Below, in pieces: positions 1 to 12,285 of a DNA stretch of 64,000 nt. Position numbers and translations under genes: made by a program. The stretch is from NCBI GenBank assembly GCA_007644065.1, contig VJWN01000020.1, forward strand, positions 663,191 to 727,190. The letters run 5' to 3'. This DNA is from Margaritispora aquatica (Eukaryota > Ascomycota > Leotiomycetes > Helotiales > Discinellaceae). Numbering within the stretch: the first letter of the stretch is position 1; every line of letters begins with the position of its first letter. The notes under the pieces were generated by a model, which saw nothing but the letters and a program-made list of their open reading frames with translations, was not told the DNA's origin and did not search any database.

Positions 1-1565
1 CAAGGAAGGCTTTGCCCTGTAGTATGGCATTAGCGTCAGTTTCATTGACTCGGTGCTTCAGATATATCCGGTTCCCCATACCCTGTCTTTGCATTTGCAT
101 GAGCACATCTGGATCTGGATGAATTTGGGCACATTACCAGACAACTGCCCACATGCTGAAAGATGGGCTGCAAACACTTGTTTGTCAAAATGAAAAACGG
201 AGCACGACTTTATTAGGCTGCGTGCATGTGTGTAAGGCTCGACTCGTGCATTGAAGTGCGAAATCCAGACTGAAGTTGCGAGACAGATCTTCGAACTGCT
301 ATGGAGATACATAATGGAGTATCTGCAAGCTAGTATGATTTATGGAGCCTTTGTATATTCTTGCCTGGGATTCCCCTCATAAAACATTTGCCAGGTTAGT
401 CGAGCCTGATGTGGACGTTCTTCGACTTCTAGCTTTCATCCGGAACATTTCCAGTCCTTGCATTTTGCATTTCATTGATGCCGACGACATCGATCTGACG
501 ACTCATGCCGCACGTTGGTGCCGGCATTAGCAAAAAACTGTGAACTCGTCCACATCCACGTGTGATACAATTGAGTCAATAGAGTGACTACTGCAGTATA
601 ATCCACCCATCCATGCGCCATGTCCGACTGTAGTCCCGAGACAATATGGGATTGGATAATAAGAAATTGGTTAGAAAGATCAGGAAAATTCAGAACAGCA
701 CAAACTGATCTTCCCGCGTGGATCTTGCAGCCATCCAAAGTACTGTATTAGATTCATAGCACCAGGGGCACCTTGCAACGACAGGTGACAACGAAGTTCT
801 GTGTGGACATTTCGCCCTGGAAGGGCCAAAGAACATGCGGATTGAATAAATTCGAAGAAACGGCTGGCCTTCCAGCAGGGGGCGATATTTGGATTTCCCA
901 TCTTCGGCTGTATCAGAAATGCTTACCTGACCAGGAGTCCTAGTCGGGATATTTTGCCGTTGCAGAGCTGAGATGAAAAAAGCGGCCTGTGCTGGATCGG
1001 AGAAGCTTGCGAGAGTTCCTCTTACCAATCAGCCCTTATCCAGGATCACCACGAATCTGAAATGTGGAATTTTGAAACGCACAAACACATCGCTCGCTTA
1101 GGAGAAGAGCCCATATGTCTGCAGGGAACACGATTACGCTCGGCCCTATCAATATTCAGGGATCTCACGTGGAAGTATGGTAGAATTCGTCTCATTCTGC
1201 ATGACGAAGCACTGCCAGTGTCTGACAAGAGCCACGAGTGTGGGGATATGGTCTTGAGATGTATCCTGGCAAGGTCAAGTTGTTGAACCAGCTTACAGGA
1301 TCCTGCATCGGCCTTGTTTCCACAGATGGAGTCTTGCGTCGGGTACCTGATCTGATGGAGATCATCCTACTGTATGGAGCTACGGCTGGCTCTTGACCAT
1401 ATACCTGGGGGTGATCTGCTGCTTTCCTTTCCTTTTGATCTCTATGTACCTTTTCTTTCGTCTAGTATCAACATGCCAAGCCCTTGCAACTAGGACTGTT
1501 GTGTCGCCAAAAGAAAAACGGGAGTTGAAACCCAAACAGATTCGCAATTGTACAGAATAGTCAAA
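1..1565. other. No supportable gene (left edge)
   Basis: Only short overlapping open frames occur on both strands, none with a recognisable domain, coherent codon bias or splice pattern. The last few hundred bases are the probable promoter and leader of the seven-TM gene that starts at 1566. Confidence 0.5.
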
Positions 1566-3513
1566 ATGGTTAGTGGTGGAATCCCAAGTGGAGCTATTGG
1601 TGCTTCGGTTGGAGTTCTGCTTTACTCGACAATATGCTTTATCTTGTGCTTTCTACTGGTTTTGCTCCTAATTAGTTTTGGGGAAAGATGGACTTGTAAG
1701 TTGAGGCGAACTACAATGGAATCGTTACTAAGCTTAAGTTAATTTTTATAGATGTTACTTTGTTTTCGACTTTCACAGCCCTAAGTTCCTTCGCATCTAT
1801 TATTCAACAATTGCACTATGCTATAGCCTGGGCCATCATCAAGCAGGCTCAATTCGAAAAGGCTGAGAAGAGCTTAACACATAAAGGACTGGCATTCGGT
1901 GGCTCAGCACAAATTGTTGACCAAGTCCTGTTCTTCATTCGTAAGTATTCTCATTCTTTCAACATAGAAAACATACTAATTTAATGTAGAGTTCTATTGC
2001 TATAATGTCATGGCTTTAAATATTCTTTTTTGGTAAGGCTTTCCACCATAACCCTTCAAACCAATACTAAATAACTAGGACTGTGGCACTTTTCACTGGT
2101 TCATGGAATATTCGTGCCAAATGGCTTGGAGACTATATTGATTGGGTCGGCACAATAGCCAAAATTTTCTCTGTGGTCTTCCCAAGCTTGATTGTTGGTC
2201 TTATAAATGTCGAAGCTATCCAAAACAACCCTGCAGCTTTCATTGTTACCTCATACTTTGCAATGTTCTCAAGTCTATCCATGGGAACTATACTGCTGGT
2301 TTTGATTCTATACAAGTACATGAAAACACGCCGACTCGTCTCAGGATATGGAAAGAGAGGGAGGTGGTGGGCATCTCACGAGCGAAGCCAGGCAAGTAGT
2401 GCAGACCATACGGTCGACACTGTGACTTCTGCGGTAGCTTCCAGTACGCGAAGATCTATTGTAAGTCCTGTATTTTTATTACTGGTGTGGTTTCTAAAAT
2501 AATGGGGCTCCCGAGTGCTGTTGAAGAAGAAGATCTTCTGGATATTTAGCTCTGTTCTCCCAGTGTCTAGGCGTGAGAGACTAATTGTCAACAGTATGAT
2601 AGAGCTTTACTCGTGCGATTCTCCTTGGGATTCATAATCATGGCGTAAGTAGGACTACACCATGCGGTGGTGTCTATTTTGCTAAACTTAATAGGGTTTT
2701 CGAGGTTGCCATTATAATCTTCACCTTGATACAGGCAAGTAATAATGCAAGCATTGCTGCTGCAGGGAAGCCAGACTTCAGCCTAGGTGGAACAATCACT
2801 GATATCATACTCTTTCTTCCCGGCGTCTCAGCTTCGCTTATCGCTTTCCTTATCTTGTAAGTTCATCTCCATAGGTCACCTTTTCACAGGCTTACCACGA
2901 AATACAATTCTAACCATGGTTTCTAAAATCTAGCGGGACCACTAAATCTTGGAAGCAATATCGGGATTTAGTCCTCGGATGCTGTGGCCTCCGAAAACAC
3001 CTTGCTAAGAATAAGAAGCGACTTCGAAGTCTAGAGAATGGGACTGAGTCTCAAGGAGGGCTAGAGTTTTCGCGTCTGCCAAGCCTTCATAAGAGACCCT
3101 CCGAGGAAGAGCGTCGGAAGGCCAAAGAGGCTGAAGATCGCGTTCGAATGTTCACCAAAGAGAACATTCCAGACAGCGAATCATCCATCGATGGTGCCTC
3201 AATAGATGAGATCTCCGTTGCGCCTCCAGCATCTACCAAGACTTCGCTAGGACGTGTTCGTGCAGCAAGCGAAACTCGAACAGTGCAATTTAATCGTCCC
3301 CGTCCAGCTGTCATCCGCCCAGGAAGACAAACGCCCGTAGGCAATATCGGATTGCCTCCAAATATGGGGCCAATCGAACCAGTAATGCAATATGAGCGGC
3401 AGAACCAGCATCGAGAGAGTGAACGCGATAGGAGGTTCGTTCATAATACCTTGTCCCCACCTATGGACTTCATTGAGTCGGATTCAAGTAGTGAGCTAGT
3501 GAATCAGCGCTGA
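1566..3513 (+). CDS. Seven-transmembrane receptor-like protein, 511 aa
   Basis: Seven exons: 1566-1695, 1752-1940, 1990-2032, 2079-2460, 2595-2644, 2695-2856 and 2934-3513. All introns are GT-AG and the frame is continuous. The product has a very short N-terminus and seven hydrophobic segments at roughly residues 8-37, 45-70, 108-130, 140-165, 172-200, 252-282 and 298-320. A polar loop of about 45 residues (rich in Arg, Ser and Thr) separates TM5 from TM6. A charged cytoplasmic tail of about 190 residues starts after TM7 and contains a Glu/Arg/Lys-rich stretch near its start. Seven helices with a long TM5-TM6 loop and long tail is the layout of fungal G-protein-coupled receptors, but I do not recognise the family and see no extracellular Cys-rich domain. 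It could also be a non-receptor seven-helix protein. The gene model is more certain than the function. Confidence 0.7.
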
Positions 3514-6500
3514 CTTGACACAAAGGTCTAGTTGGTCTGGGAGTGGAAGCGATATTGAACTGGATTCTAGGCATGCAGATGGTAGAAGGAATACTGGCTG
3601 GCCTTTAAATACGGCTAACTCTCGACGTTGAGCTGTTGGAAATACGCTTTATGTTCTAAAGCAGAAATGGAGTCCGAGCTCCTATCACTGCCTGACGAAA
3701 TAGTGATGCATCAACATAGCATCACTAACATGTTCTTGATCCCGATTTAGGGATGACAGATCAGGAGAGACAGTGATCCCGGTCCCAGCCAGTGCCGGAT
3801 CAATGGTGGCATGGCAGAGAGAGAATATTCACTTCTGATTGAGAACCCACTGGTGTTGAGGGTTGGCTTGTATTGTACTCTTTCGCATTCTCTCGCCTGG
3901 CTCACCACGTCAACCAGTTCGCATGGGCTTCATTTCGACGAATTGGACTCGGCGGAGACGAGAGGTAGCCTGAGGAGCAAATTGGGGTTGATTTGTATTA
4001 CCAATAACTTAGAGCCCACCTCATGCTCGGGCTCTCATATAGGGAGTAGTGCCCAAGGGCGTGTGTAAGCCTATGTTTGGAACTCTGGATTCGGATATCA
4101 AAGATGGATTTGGGACAGTGTTAAAGGACTATTTGGGAAGGGGAAAGAAGGAATTGTACACCAGCAGTACTAATACGAGGGGCAGTATGCAGGTATGACT
4201 TTATGTTTGATGTTTGATACAGTACGACTCTGCATATCATTTGGCAGACTGACGAAGTAGTTGAATAGCCACTTTAAACTTAATCCTAATGACTTCAATT
4301 CGTCCTTGCCTTTTCTTGTCAGTCGCTACCTGTGAATCCAAGCCCGAGTTTTCGAACCGGCAGACTTTCCATGAGGTGAAATCCAACTCCAAGATATTCT
4401 GTAATCGGTGTTTGATTACTACCAAATGTGTCAAAATAAGTATCACAACAAAATGACTGTTTATCCAACCATGGTAGAGGCATGGATATATCAAAATAAA
4501 GATGCTGATCTTGCGAGAATTGGAAGTGGTTGATCCAGCTTTGAGCCCAAAATATTTACTTCTGAATTTGTTTCATTGATTATAATATCAAAACCTTTAG
4601 CGATGATATTTATTTAGTTACCAGCGTGTCATCATCTGTATATTATCTGTAGTCTAAATTTGAGCCTAACGATAGCGACAACGCGGGAGTCAAAGTTACA
4701 AAGGCTCTTTGAAGTCTTCGCTAAGGTGTGTTCAGATGCAGGCTTTGAGTTTACCAGTAATAACGGCCATGCGGTATCCTGCAGGGTACGGCGTTTTGAG
4801 CCGTGCCTGTCAGTATCATCATAGAGTTCAACAGCGCAGCGGGCGTTTTGAGTTCGTTTACTCATGTTACGCCCGGTTGACACTTGGCACTTGACCGTTG
4901 GTATCGGCATTCATTCTAATAGAGTTTCGGCAAAGAGAGAACGTACCCGATGGAGGCGTGTTAGTAGGCAAAGGAGTGATTTGATGCTTTTTCGGTTCTT
5001 GTTGACCCGACCCTGTTCAGTAGCTTAGCTTACAGGTTGCAAACAGTTTCAGGAAGGCAATTTTCAATTTCAATATGAAAGCGAGTATGAATAGGGGTAG
5101 TCACTGTACATCGATGAAATAGCTTCAATGGTGGATCTTTTGGAACGCATTATTCGATTATTGGTAACCGAATAGCAAGTTCCAGAGTCGGCTAGTCATC
5201 TGCAAATATGAAGCTGGCCTTTTGGTGTTGAGATTGGATATCAATGAGGTTCCATATCTCTTCAAGCCAGCCGCGCAAGCAATACGCACGCGATGTCAAG
5301 ATGCTGTCTCGGTAAACAATTTGCATTATCTTAGTATGGTACTAGTTTCTAGCTGTTGAGATTTCCTTCCCTATCCAATGCTGCGGATTTTGGTAACTGC
5401 ATGAGCTCTACTAGGCCTAGCCGAGCGACACACTAGCAAGGAAGCGAAACTCAAATCAATATCAATACCGATATCAAAGTTTATTCCTTTTCGTCGTGTG
5501 CCCTGTTGGGAAGTCGAAGTGGGAAAATAAGCCATTCGGGGTTATGAGTCGTTTGATTTCACAATGCTTTCTTGAATCATGAAATTGGTGACGACACCAT
5601 CCGTCCACTTCCCATATTCCAATCTCGGTCCACACCATGTCATCTCGAGATCCATCTACATACCAGAACACGATCTCCGACCCGCATAGCATTCAATATC
5701 CGTCTTCTCCTCATCGCAGCCAGTACAACTGACTCGCAAACCCATTATGAGGAGAAAAATAGGCTCCGCAAACCTCAATTCGACCACCTGCATCAAGACA
5801 CAAGACAACGAAAGCCAACCGCTGTCTGCCTTCTGCTGTCCGCCTCATCGGGACGACGATCTTGCCTTTAATAGCCAACATGCTGATGCCAAGCGATGCT
5901 CAAAATCTATGTTCGAGATCTTGAAAATGAAAATGAAAACAAAAAGTGTTAAGAGGAGATGATCTGCATCCGGGGCGCTCGAGCCGTGGGCCGTACCAGG
6001 TGCCTGGGGCCGGATCGTCCACTTCTCGCACCACTGGCGTTGAGGATCTTTGGTGGGGGAGAGGATTTATTGGATATGAGGATTTAGGGGTTAAAGCGGA
6101 TACGGGATGAGCGAGATGTAATAATTTCTTTTTTCCTCCGTGAAAAAGGAAAATCAATGTAGCTTTTGGGGCTTTTGAGGCTTGTGGGGAAGGGGTTGGA
6201 GGATGGGGATGATGAGTCTGCTGATGGGAGAAAGTTGACACTTGAGGAAATGATCACCATTACCAGCATTCTAGATGTCTGGACAGTGGAATGCGGTGAA
6301 GAGGAAAATAAAAACGGTGAGGGACTGTACATTATCTTGAAGTGAGACTTTTGGACGTGCGGCCAACTGTGCTGGAATTCGAATGACTCGAGTATGGGCG
6401 GCGGTAAGAATTTTTCTCTTCTACGGTTTGATATACGAAGTGTGCATGTATCGTAGATTTGTGTATCTCAGCGGTGTGCTACTTGCCTCTCTGGTTTGGT

Positions 6501-9500
6501 CGGCTTTACAAGCAGTCGGGTAGATGGCAGATAGATGAATGACGATGAGTTACTCCTTGATAATTATGCTTGAGCAGCTGAGCATACACTACGAAATTTG
6601 ACGTTGACGACGATAATGACCAGCCCGTATTTTCTTGAAGTGTGTTGACTGGTGGCTGAGGGAGGCGGTGGATGTGGAACTCCGAACACTCCAAAAATTT
6701 TCTAAACCACGAAGAATAGAACGCCAAGGCGAGAGTAGCAATATCAAACAGTGGAAGTAGATTTTTTTTTGGATATAGGAGTACTCGCCTAGTTCATCTT
6801 CTTGGCTGCTTAAGTTGATTCAGATTTGGATGATGTGACAGCGGCAGTAGGAAATTAAAATTGAGAAAACTTCGAGCTAAGCCTGGAGAACAAAAGGAAC
6901 CTACTATAGGAACTAGATAGCTGCTATGTATTTGCTTGCCTAGACCCTACGAACAAGCTACTTGTGTTTTATTTTTCATTTTTATTAAATGTCCTCAATC
7001 TATAGGGAAGCCCCCCCAAGGGAATTTGAAGTCATCAACTGGCTGTCCATCATTGCCGAGTAGGCTTGTGAATGTGACTTAATTGGTAGAAACGAGTCCA
7101 GACCAGAGAAACCCAGCAAAACGTAAATAATCAAAGTTAGATACAATAATTTTCATCAAGCTTCCCTTAAAATTCAAAACTGTGTAATTGAGCTCAGAAT
7201 ACGGTAGCAATTGATACCACTGTCCTGAATCCCCTTGCCAAAACCACAATAACACCGCAAAAGAAATAATTGACAGAGATGCATTGCATAAGGACAATAT
7301 CCGTCGGGCATGACCCAGCAGAGCTGAATAAGGGCGATCATTACCTCAAACGGTAACAGTCGCTTCTGTTTGTAATAGTATGTGAAACAGCTGTAGAATA
7401 CATACAGAAACGCCAAAGGAGCACGATGGAAGGAAGGAATAAACGAACTAAGGATCAGGCAGATTGCCATTTATGGAGGAGGCCGTTCATATTTCAGCCA
7501 CCTGCTGCTCACCCGACTAGTGACTGAGCTAGAAGGATTTTTTGGAAGCTTTGAAGCTTCACAGGTGGCCTGATTCTGAGGCTCCTCAAAGAAGCTGATG
7601 GATAACTTGAAACACTTCTAGAAGACGGCGGCTCCGAAAGAACGACCGAGTGTCGCAAAGCAAGCAAGACATATGAGTCAAGTAAATAACCTGTCCTCGG
7701 CTGCTTGAATCTCGCATCTAGCCAGCGCTTCGTCCGTTCTGTTGCAAGCAAGACATTCACGGAGATAATCGTACTCGGACAGAACTGATAACGAGCTCGC
7801 CAAAATATGAGGAATCAGAAAGACGCTAGATCATCGAAGAACTGAATCATGTCCGAAGGCAACTTCCGCGCTGCATTTGCTCTGGTCTCTTGAGTGTGTA
7901 TCGGAGACATAGCTGGGAACTCACCGTGTAGGAGGAAGAATTACGAGTACTCGTATAAGTGAGTAGAAACGGAGGTTTTAACATGTCCTTGTCTTCAAAG
8001 ATTTCAAGGTTGTGATCCTTCGTATGTGTAGCAGTGAGCCAAAGCGGCGAAGATGCGTCACAATTATGTGACTATAGCCATGAGATGTGGAAGAGAACAT
8101 AAACGAGTTAAAAATTACCTATATACTTGTCTAACTTACGCTGTAAATCATAATTTTTTCAATAGCGTGACAACATGTGCATTTCCCTTCGAAGCATAGG
8201 TGTGCAAGGACTTCCAGCTGAAAAGTAGCAGGCGTAGTGGGCCATAGCTAGCCTCTTGACACCGTGAAACGCATGCTTTCATCTGCCAAAGGAGAAGTGC
8301 TTGCGAAGAAGCTCCGAAACTGCAACTCTAGTGACGTCTATCTCGTGGCAAAAGCGTGGTAGGTTGAGCCGGACATTCCACATTTCCTAGAACGCTTGAG
8401 GAAATGGCTTGCGACGATGTCTTTGAACTCGGACTTTCAATGAACATACCAGTGATACATTGATAAGGACGACGCGTTGCGAACCTCTCCGCCTTATCTC
8501 AGACTGTGTTGAGGATTGATCATTGGATTGTTCTCGAAGCTTTGGCTTTCTCATAATTTGGAGGTGGGAAAGTTGGAAGGATGTGGTGTCTTGCTTGGAG
8601 ACTTTCCCTCACAGCCCTCTCCACGTGCGAGAGACTGTGCTACCTCGTGGTCAACGTGTTTGTCTCAAGGAGACTTGGAATTATGTTCGAGAATATTTCA
8701 CTTTCTCGCTTGAGGTGGGTCCGAGTATGTTAAAGGGGTGTAGAGTAGGTGTTACTAGGCCTGTAGCACTTACTCTTTCGGGATCATGCCGTATGGAATG
8801 AGGAGATACTAAGATAACTACGGGAATTTTTAGGGCACTCAATCTGAAGCAATATGACTTGATGATTAGTAAAAGGTATGGTGACCGAGACGGTTGGTTT
8901 CTAAATGTGTTGCCTCAAGACACACATTCAGCCTCACTTGAATGTCAGATTCAGGTTGGTAAATGACTGGAATGACCAAGCAAGATTACACTATTTTAGC
9001 AAGAGGCAGAAAATGTATCTGAGAGTAGATTTCAGGGAAGGTCAAAGAAGCTGTACTGTTTTTTTGTTGTGACCTTGGACGAAAACAAGATGACTATAAT
9101 CCCAAAGCTCAATTGAAATACTCACAAACTTGGAAGAAAAAAATATGCCTGGGGGATTATTAAAAGCATAGAAGCACTTGCTTTACGTGTAACTATACAG
9201 CAAGTTTCTGCTGGTGGTTGTGATTGTTGTTCGACAGTTCATATCATGCTTCTCGAAGATTTTACCTCGCTTGACCATGTAAATGTTCAAAACGATTGGC
9301 AATCTGTCGTAAAGAAGCTCTTCAGGTAGGGTTCGATATTGGATAGGAAACAAACGAAACAACTTGATCACGAAGGTAACAAAGCTGATCTTTGCAAAAT
9401 TGTGAAACGTGAAGATTCATGTAAGTACCGCTGGCAAACATCATGCATGCATACATAACCATCATGCATGGTCAAGCACATGCTGAATGCACTGTTACCT

Positions 9501-10340
9501 TACTCATTTTCTTATCTCCTGAACAGCGGTAAGCACCTGAAAAAGGCACAAACTTGGTTTGCTCAACCTACCAGATAGGCAATCAATCCGTTTCGAAACA
9601 GCGATCTATCACCAACCCAATGACCTCGTGCATATCTTCAGGTCCACCCCATTACCAATGAGTTGTGAGCTCATCACCAACATTGAAGAGGTTACACAGG
9701 CAACAAAAACAAAGCCACACGAGAACATGTGCTCCAAATCCAAACGCGCGCGTGAACATGCACCCGTCCCATCCCACTGCTCGTTGTGCGTCTATTCCCT
9801 ATTCCCTATCCACGCCACGGCCAAGACAACCGGACCGGGTATGACGGCAAGCAAAAAATTTACCAACACCAGGAAACTTTTCCGGATGCAATCCCGCCAA
9901 TCATGCTACTCAATTAGCATTAAGCGAAATCGAACCTGAGTAAAGAACTGGAAACTCGGGCTCTGCCCGAAGAGTGGACCTTACCTTTCCTACCACTTTT
10001 TTAGTGAAGAATGTGCGCTGTATGATGGCGACGGTTTGGTGCGGAGGCGAGAATAGGAGGAAAAGCTTGATTGAATGCTAGGAGGCTTGAAAGGCTCAAG
10101 ATTGTGCGGGCAGTGCCCGATGCTCGGCGATGGAGGTGCTTAATCTAGAGAAATTGACTCATTGGAGAGTATACTTGTATTTCGTATATCCTCATTATTG
10201 ATGTGGTTTTGCAATCCAAGAATCGGTGAGCTTGTTGCATTCCATGAGCTCGGAGAGTCAGTGGAATTATCATCGTCATCACGTTAACATATACTATGAT
10301 AATATACCCTCTCAACGAAGAATAATACTTTAGCTCTACC
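3514..10340. other. Gene desert, about 6.8 kb
   Basis: No open frame here has a recognisable domain, a plausible exon chain or coding-like codon use. Frames of 60-126 codons occur on both strands at the density expected by chance. I saw no terminal repeats and no transposase or reverse-transcriptase motifs. Base composition is unremarkable, so this does not look like a strongly RIP-mutated AT-rich island. The last few hundred bases should hold the MFS promoter. Confidence 0.5.
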
Positions 10341-12003
10341 ATGTCTCAAAACCACCGTGAAGACTCTGGTGTCAAATCCGAAAAGATCGTTCTTCCAACG
10401 CAGGAAAATCATCAGGATGATGGAGAGTCTATACACAGTGTCAGTTCAATCGACGACACGCCAATGGATCATGTAACCACCCAAGTCTCTCATACACAAG
10501 ATGCTCCAATCCAAAATTACAGCTCCTACATCGAGGTCCCGGATGAGGTCTATGACAGACTTGCACCATCAAAAAAACTTGTGATTGTAACTTTGCTATC
10601 ATACTGCAGTTTCCTTGCTCCCATATCGAGCACGACTATCTTGTCTGCTATTCCCGAGGTGGCTCAAACCTATCACAGCACTGGAACCGTCATCAATCTC
10701 TCTAATGCGTTATATATGCTTTTCATGGGAGTAAGTCCTGCCTTCTGGGGGCCACTCAGCCAAGTATATGGACGAAGACAGGTGAGATTTCATCTCCATC
10801 CTGACGACATGAACTCACAAAGGCTAGATATGCCTTATCACGGCACTATTGTTCTGTGCCTGCTCACTCGGCACAGCTTTGTCGCCTAATCTCGCCTCCT
10901 ATTATGTTTTCAGGATCCTGACCGCATTTGAAGGAACCAGCTTCCTGAATGTCGGTGCCTCATGCATCGGGGATATCTACCGGCCTACCGAGCGTGCAAC
11001 CGCTATGGGTTGGTTCCTCTCTGGCACACTCATCGGGCCTGCATTCGGGCCGTTTATTGGAGGCATCATCGTGACTTTCAAGTCATGGCGAGTCATCTTC
11101 TTCCTTCAGACAGCCTTAGCCGGCGTTGCTCTAGTTGGGGCGTACTTCCTTTTGCCGGAGACGGCACATTCCATGAAAAAGGATGATATGGTAGGGCTGC
11201 CGTTGAAGGCAAAAGCAAAGCTACTTTGGCGGATGCTGAATCCTTGGCGGGTTCTTCGGCTATACAAATACCCAAACTTAATCATGGCGGCTTTGGCGTC
11301 CAGCAGCTTGGTGTGGAACATGTATTCCCTTTTAACGCCGATTCGATATGTGCTCAATCCGCGCTTCAATCTCACCTCACCAATTCAGTCTGGCCTGTTC
11401 TATCTTGCTCCAGGGTGCGGTTATATCTTAGGGACGTTCTTTGGTGGGCGATATGCTGACCATGTTACCATCAAATGGGCAGCCAAGAGAGGAGGAGTTC
11501 GGGTACCCGAGGACCGTTTGCGTTCTGCGATCCCTTTCATGGGCATTGTAATTCCCGTTTGCATGCTGCTGTACGGCTGGTCGGTCGAGAAGGCTTTTGG
11601 AGGCATTGCCTTGCCTGTCATTATGATGTTCTTTCAAGGCGTTGCGCAGCTCTTCTGCTTTCCATCACTAAATACCTATTGTTTGGATGTGATGCAAGCT
11701 AATGGTGCTGAAGTTATCGCAGGTAATTATATGATTCGTTATCTTTTTGCCGCACTTGGGAGTGCTGTTGTTCTCCCAGCTGTTGAAAGCATTGGCGTAG
11801 GATGGTTCTCAACGATTAGTGCTGGCTTCCTAGTCACAAGTGCAGCGGCTCTTGTCGCAGCTGTCATTTGGGGACCGAGTTGGAGGGATGGGATTGATAA
11901 GAAGCGAAGGGCGAAAAGAAGGGTTTCAAAGAGTGTCTCAGAGGAACAGAATATGACCGTGACGGATAAAATCCATAGTGATAAGGAGAAAGACATGGTG
12001 TAA
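10341..12003 (+). CDS. MFS transporter, DHA1-type drug:H+ antiporter, 538 aa
   Basis: Two exons, 10341-10781 and 10828-12003, separated by a 46-nt intron whose acceptor restores the conserved frame. The protein has an acidic cytoplasmic N-terminus of about 80 residues, then twelve predicted helices in two halves. The MFS loop 2-3 motif ends in VYGRR at about residues 142-146. The antiporter motif C reads GPAFGPFIGG at about residues 218-227. The sequence SPNLASYYVFRILTAFEGT-like around TM4 is typical of fungal DHA1 exporters. The C-terminal tail is short and Lys/Arg-rich. The expected role is proton-driven export of a small molecule at the plasma membrane; the substrate cannot be read from sequence. 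It converges on the CSA gene with 282 bp between stop codons. No co-regulated biosynthetic gene is adjacent. Confidence 0.92.
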
Positions 12004-12285
12004 ATACGAAGAATATTCGTGAAGAAAAAAAACTCGCCAAATAGCTAGCCATAAAAAGACATAGTGTAGAATTTCGAGCTATATTTCTTGTTAGATAGCG
12101 ATGCTTGAGCTCAAAGTGTGTTCAAGTGCGAATATCTGAGCTATTCTCTTGCGTAATCTTTGGAATGTTCCTCCACACACCCTGTAAAATCACATCACAA
12201 GCTGGTACACACCGTCATTCTGATTGATATCTGGCAGTATTTTGCTTTTGATGGCGACCAACCCTGCACTCTTTGGGTCAAACAT

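Noticed and set aside
1062..1286. 74-codon plus-strand frame near the left edge
   Set aside because: Overlaps an equally long minus-strand frame, has no domain and no partner exon.
9559..9939. 126-codon plus-strand frame
   Set aside because: Its composition is that of random translation, with scattered Cys/His/Met and no hydrophobic pattern or domain.
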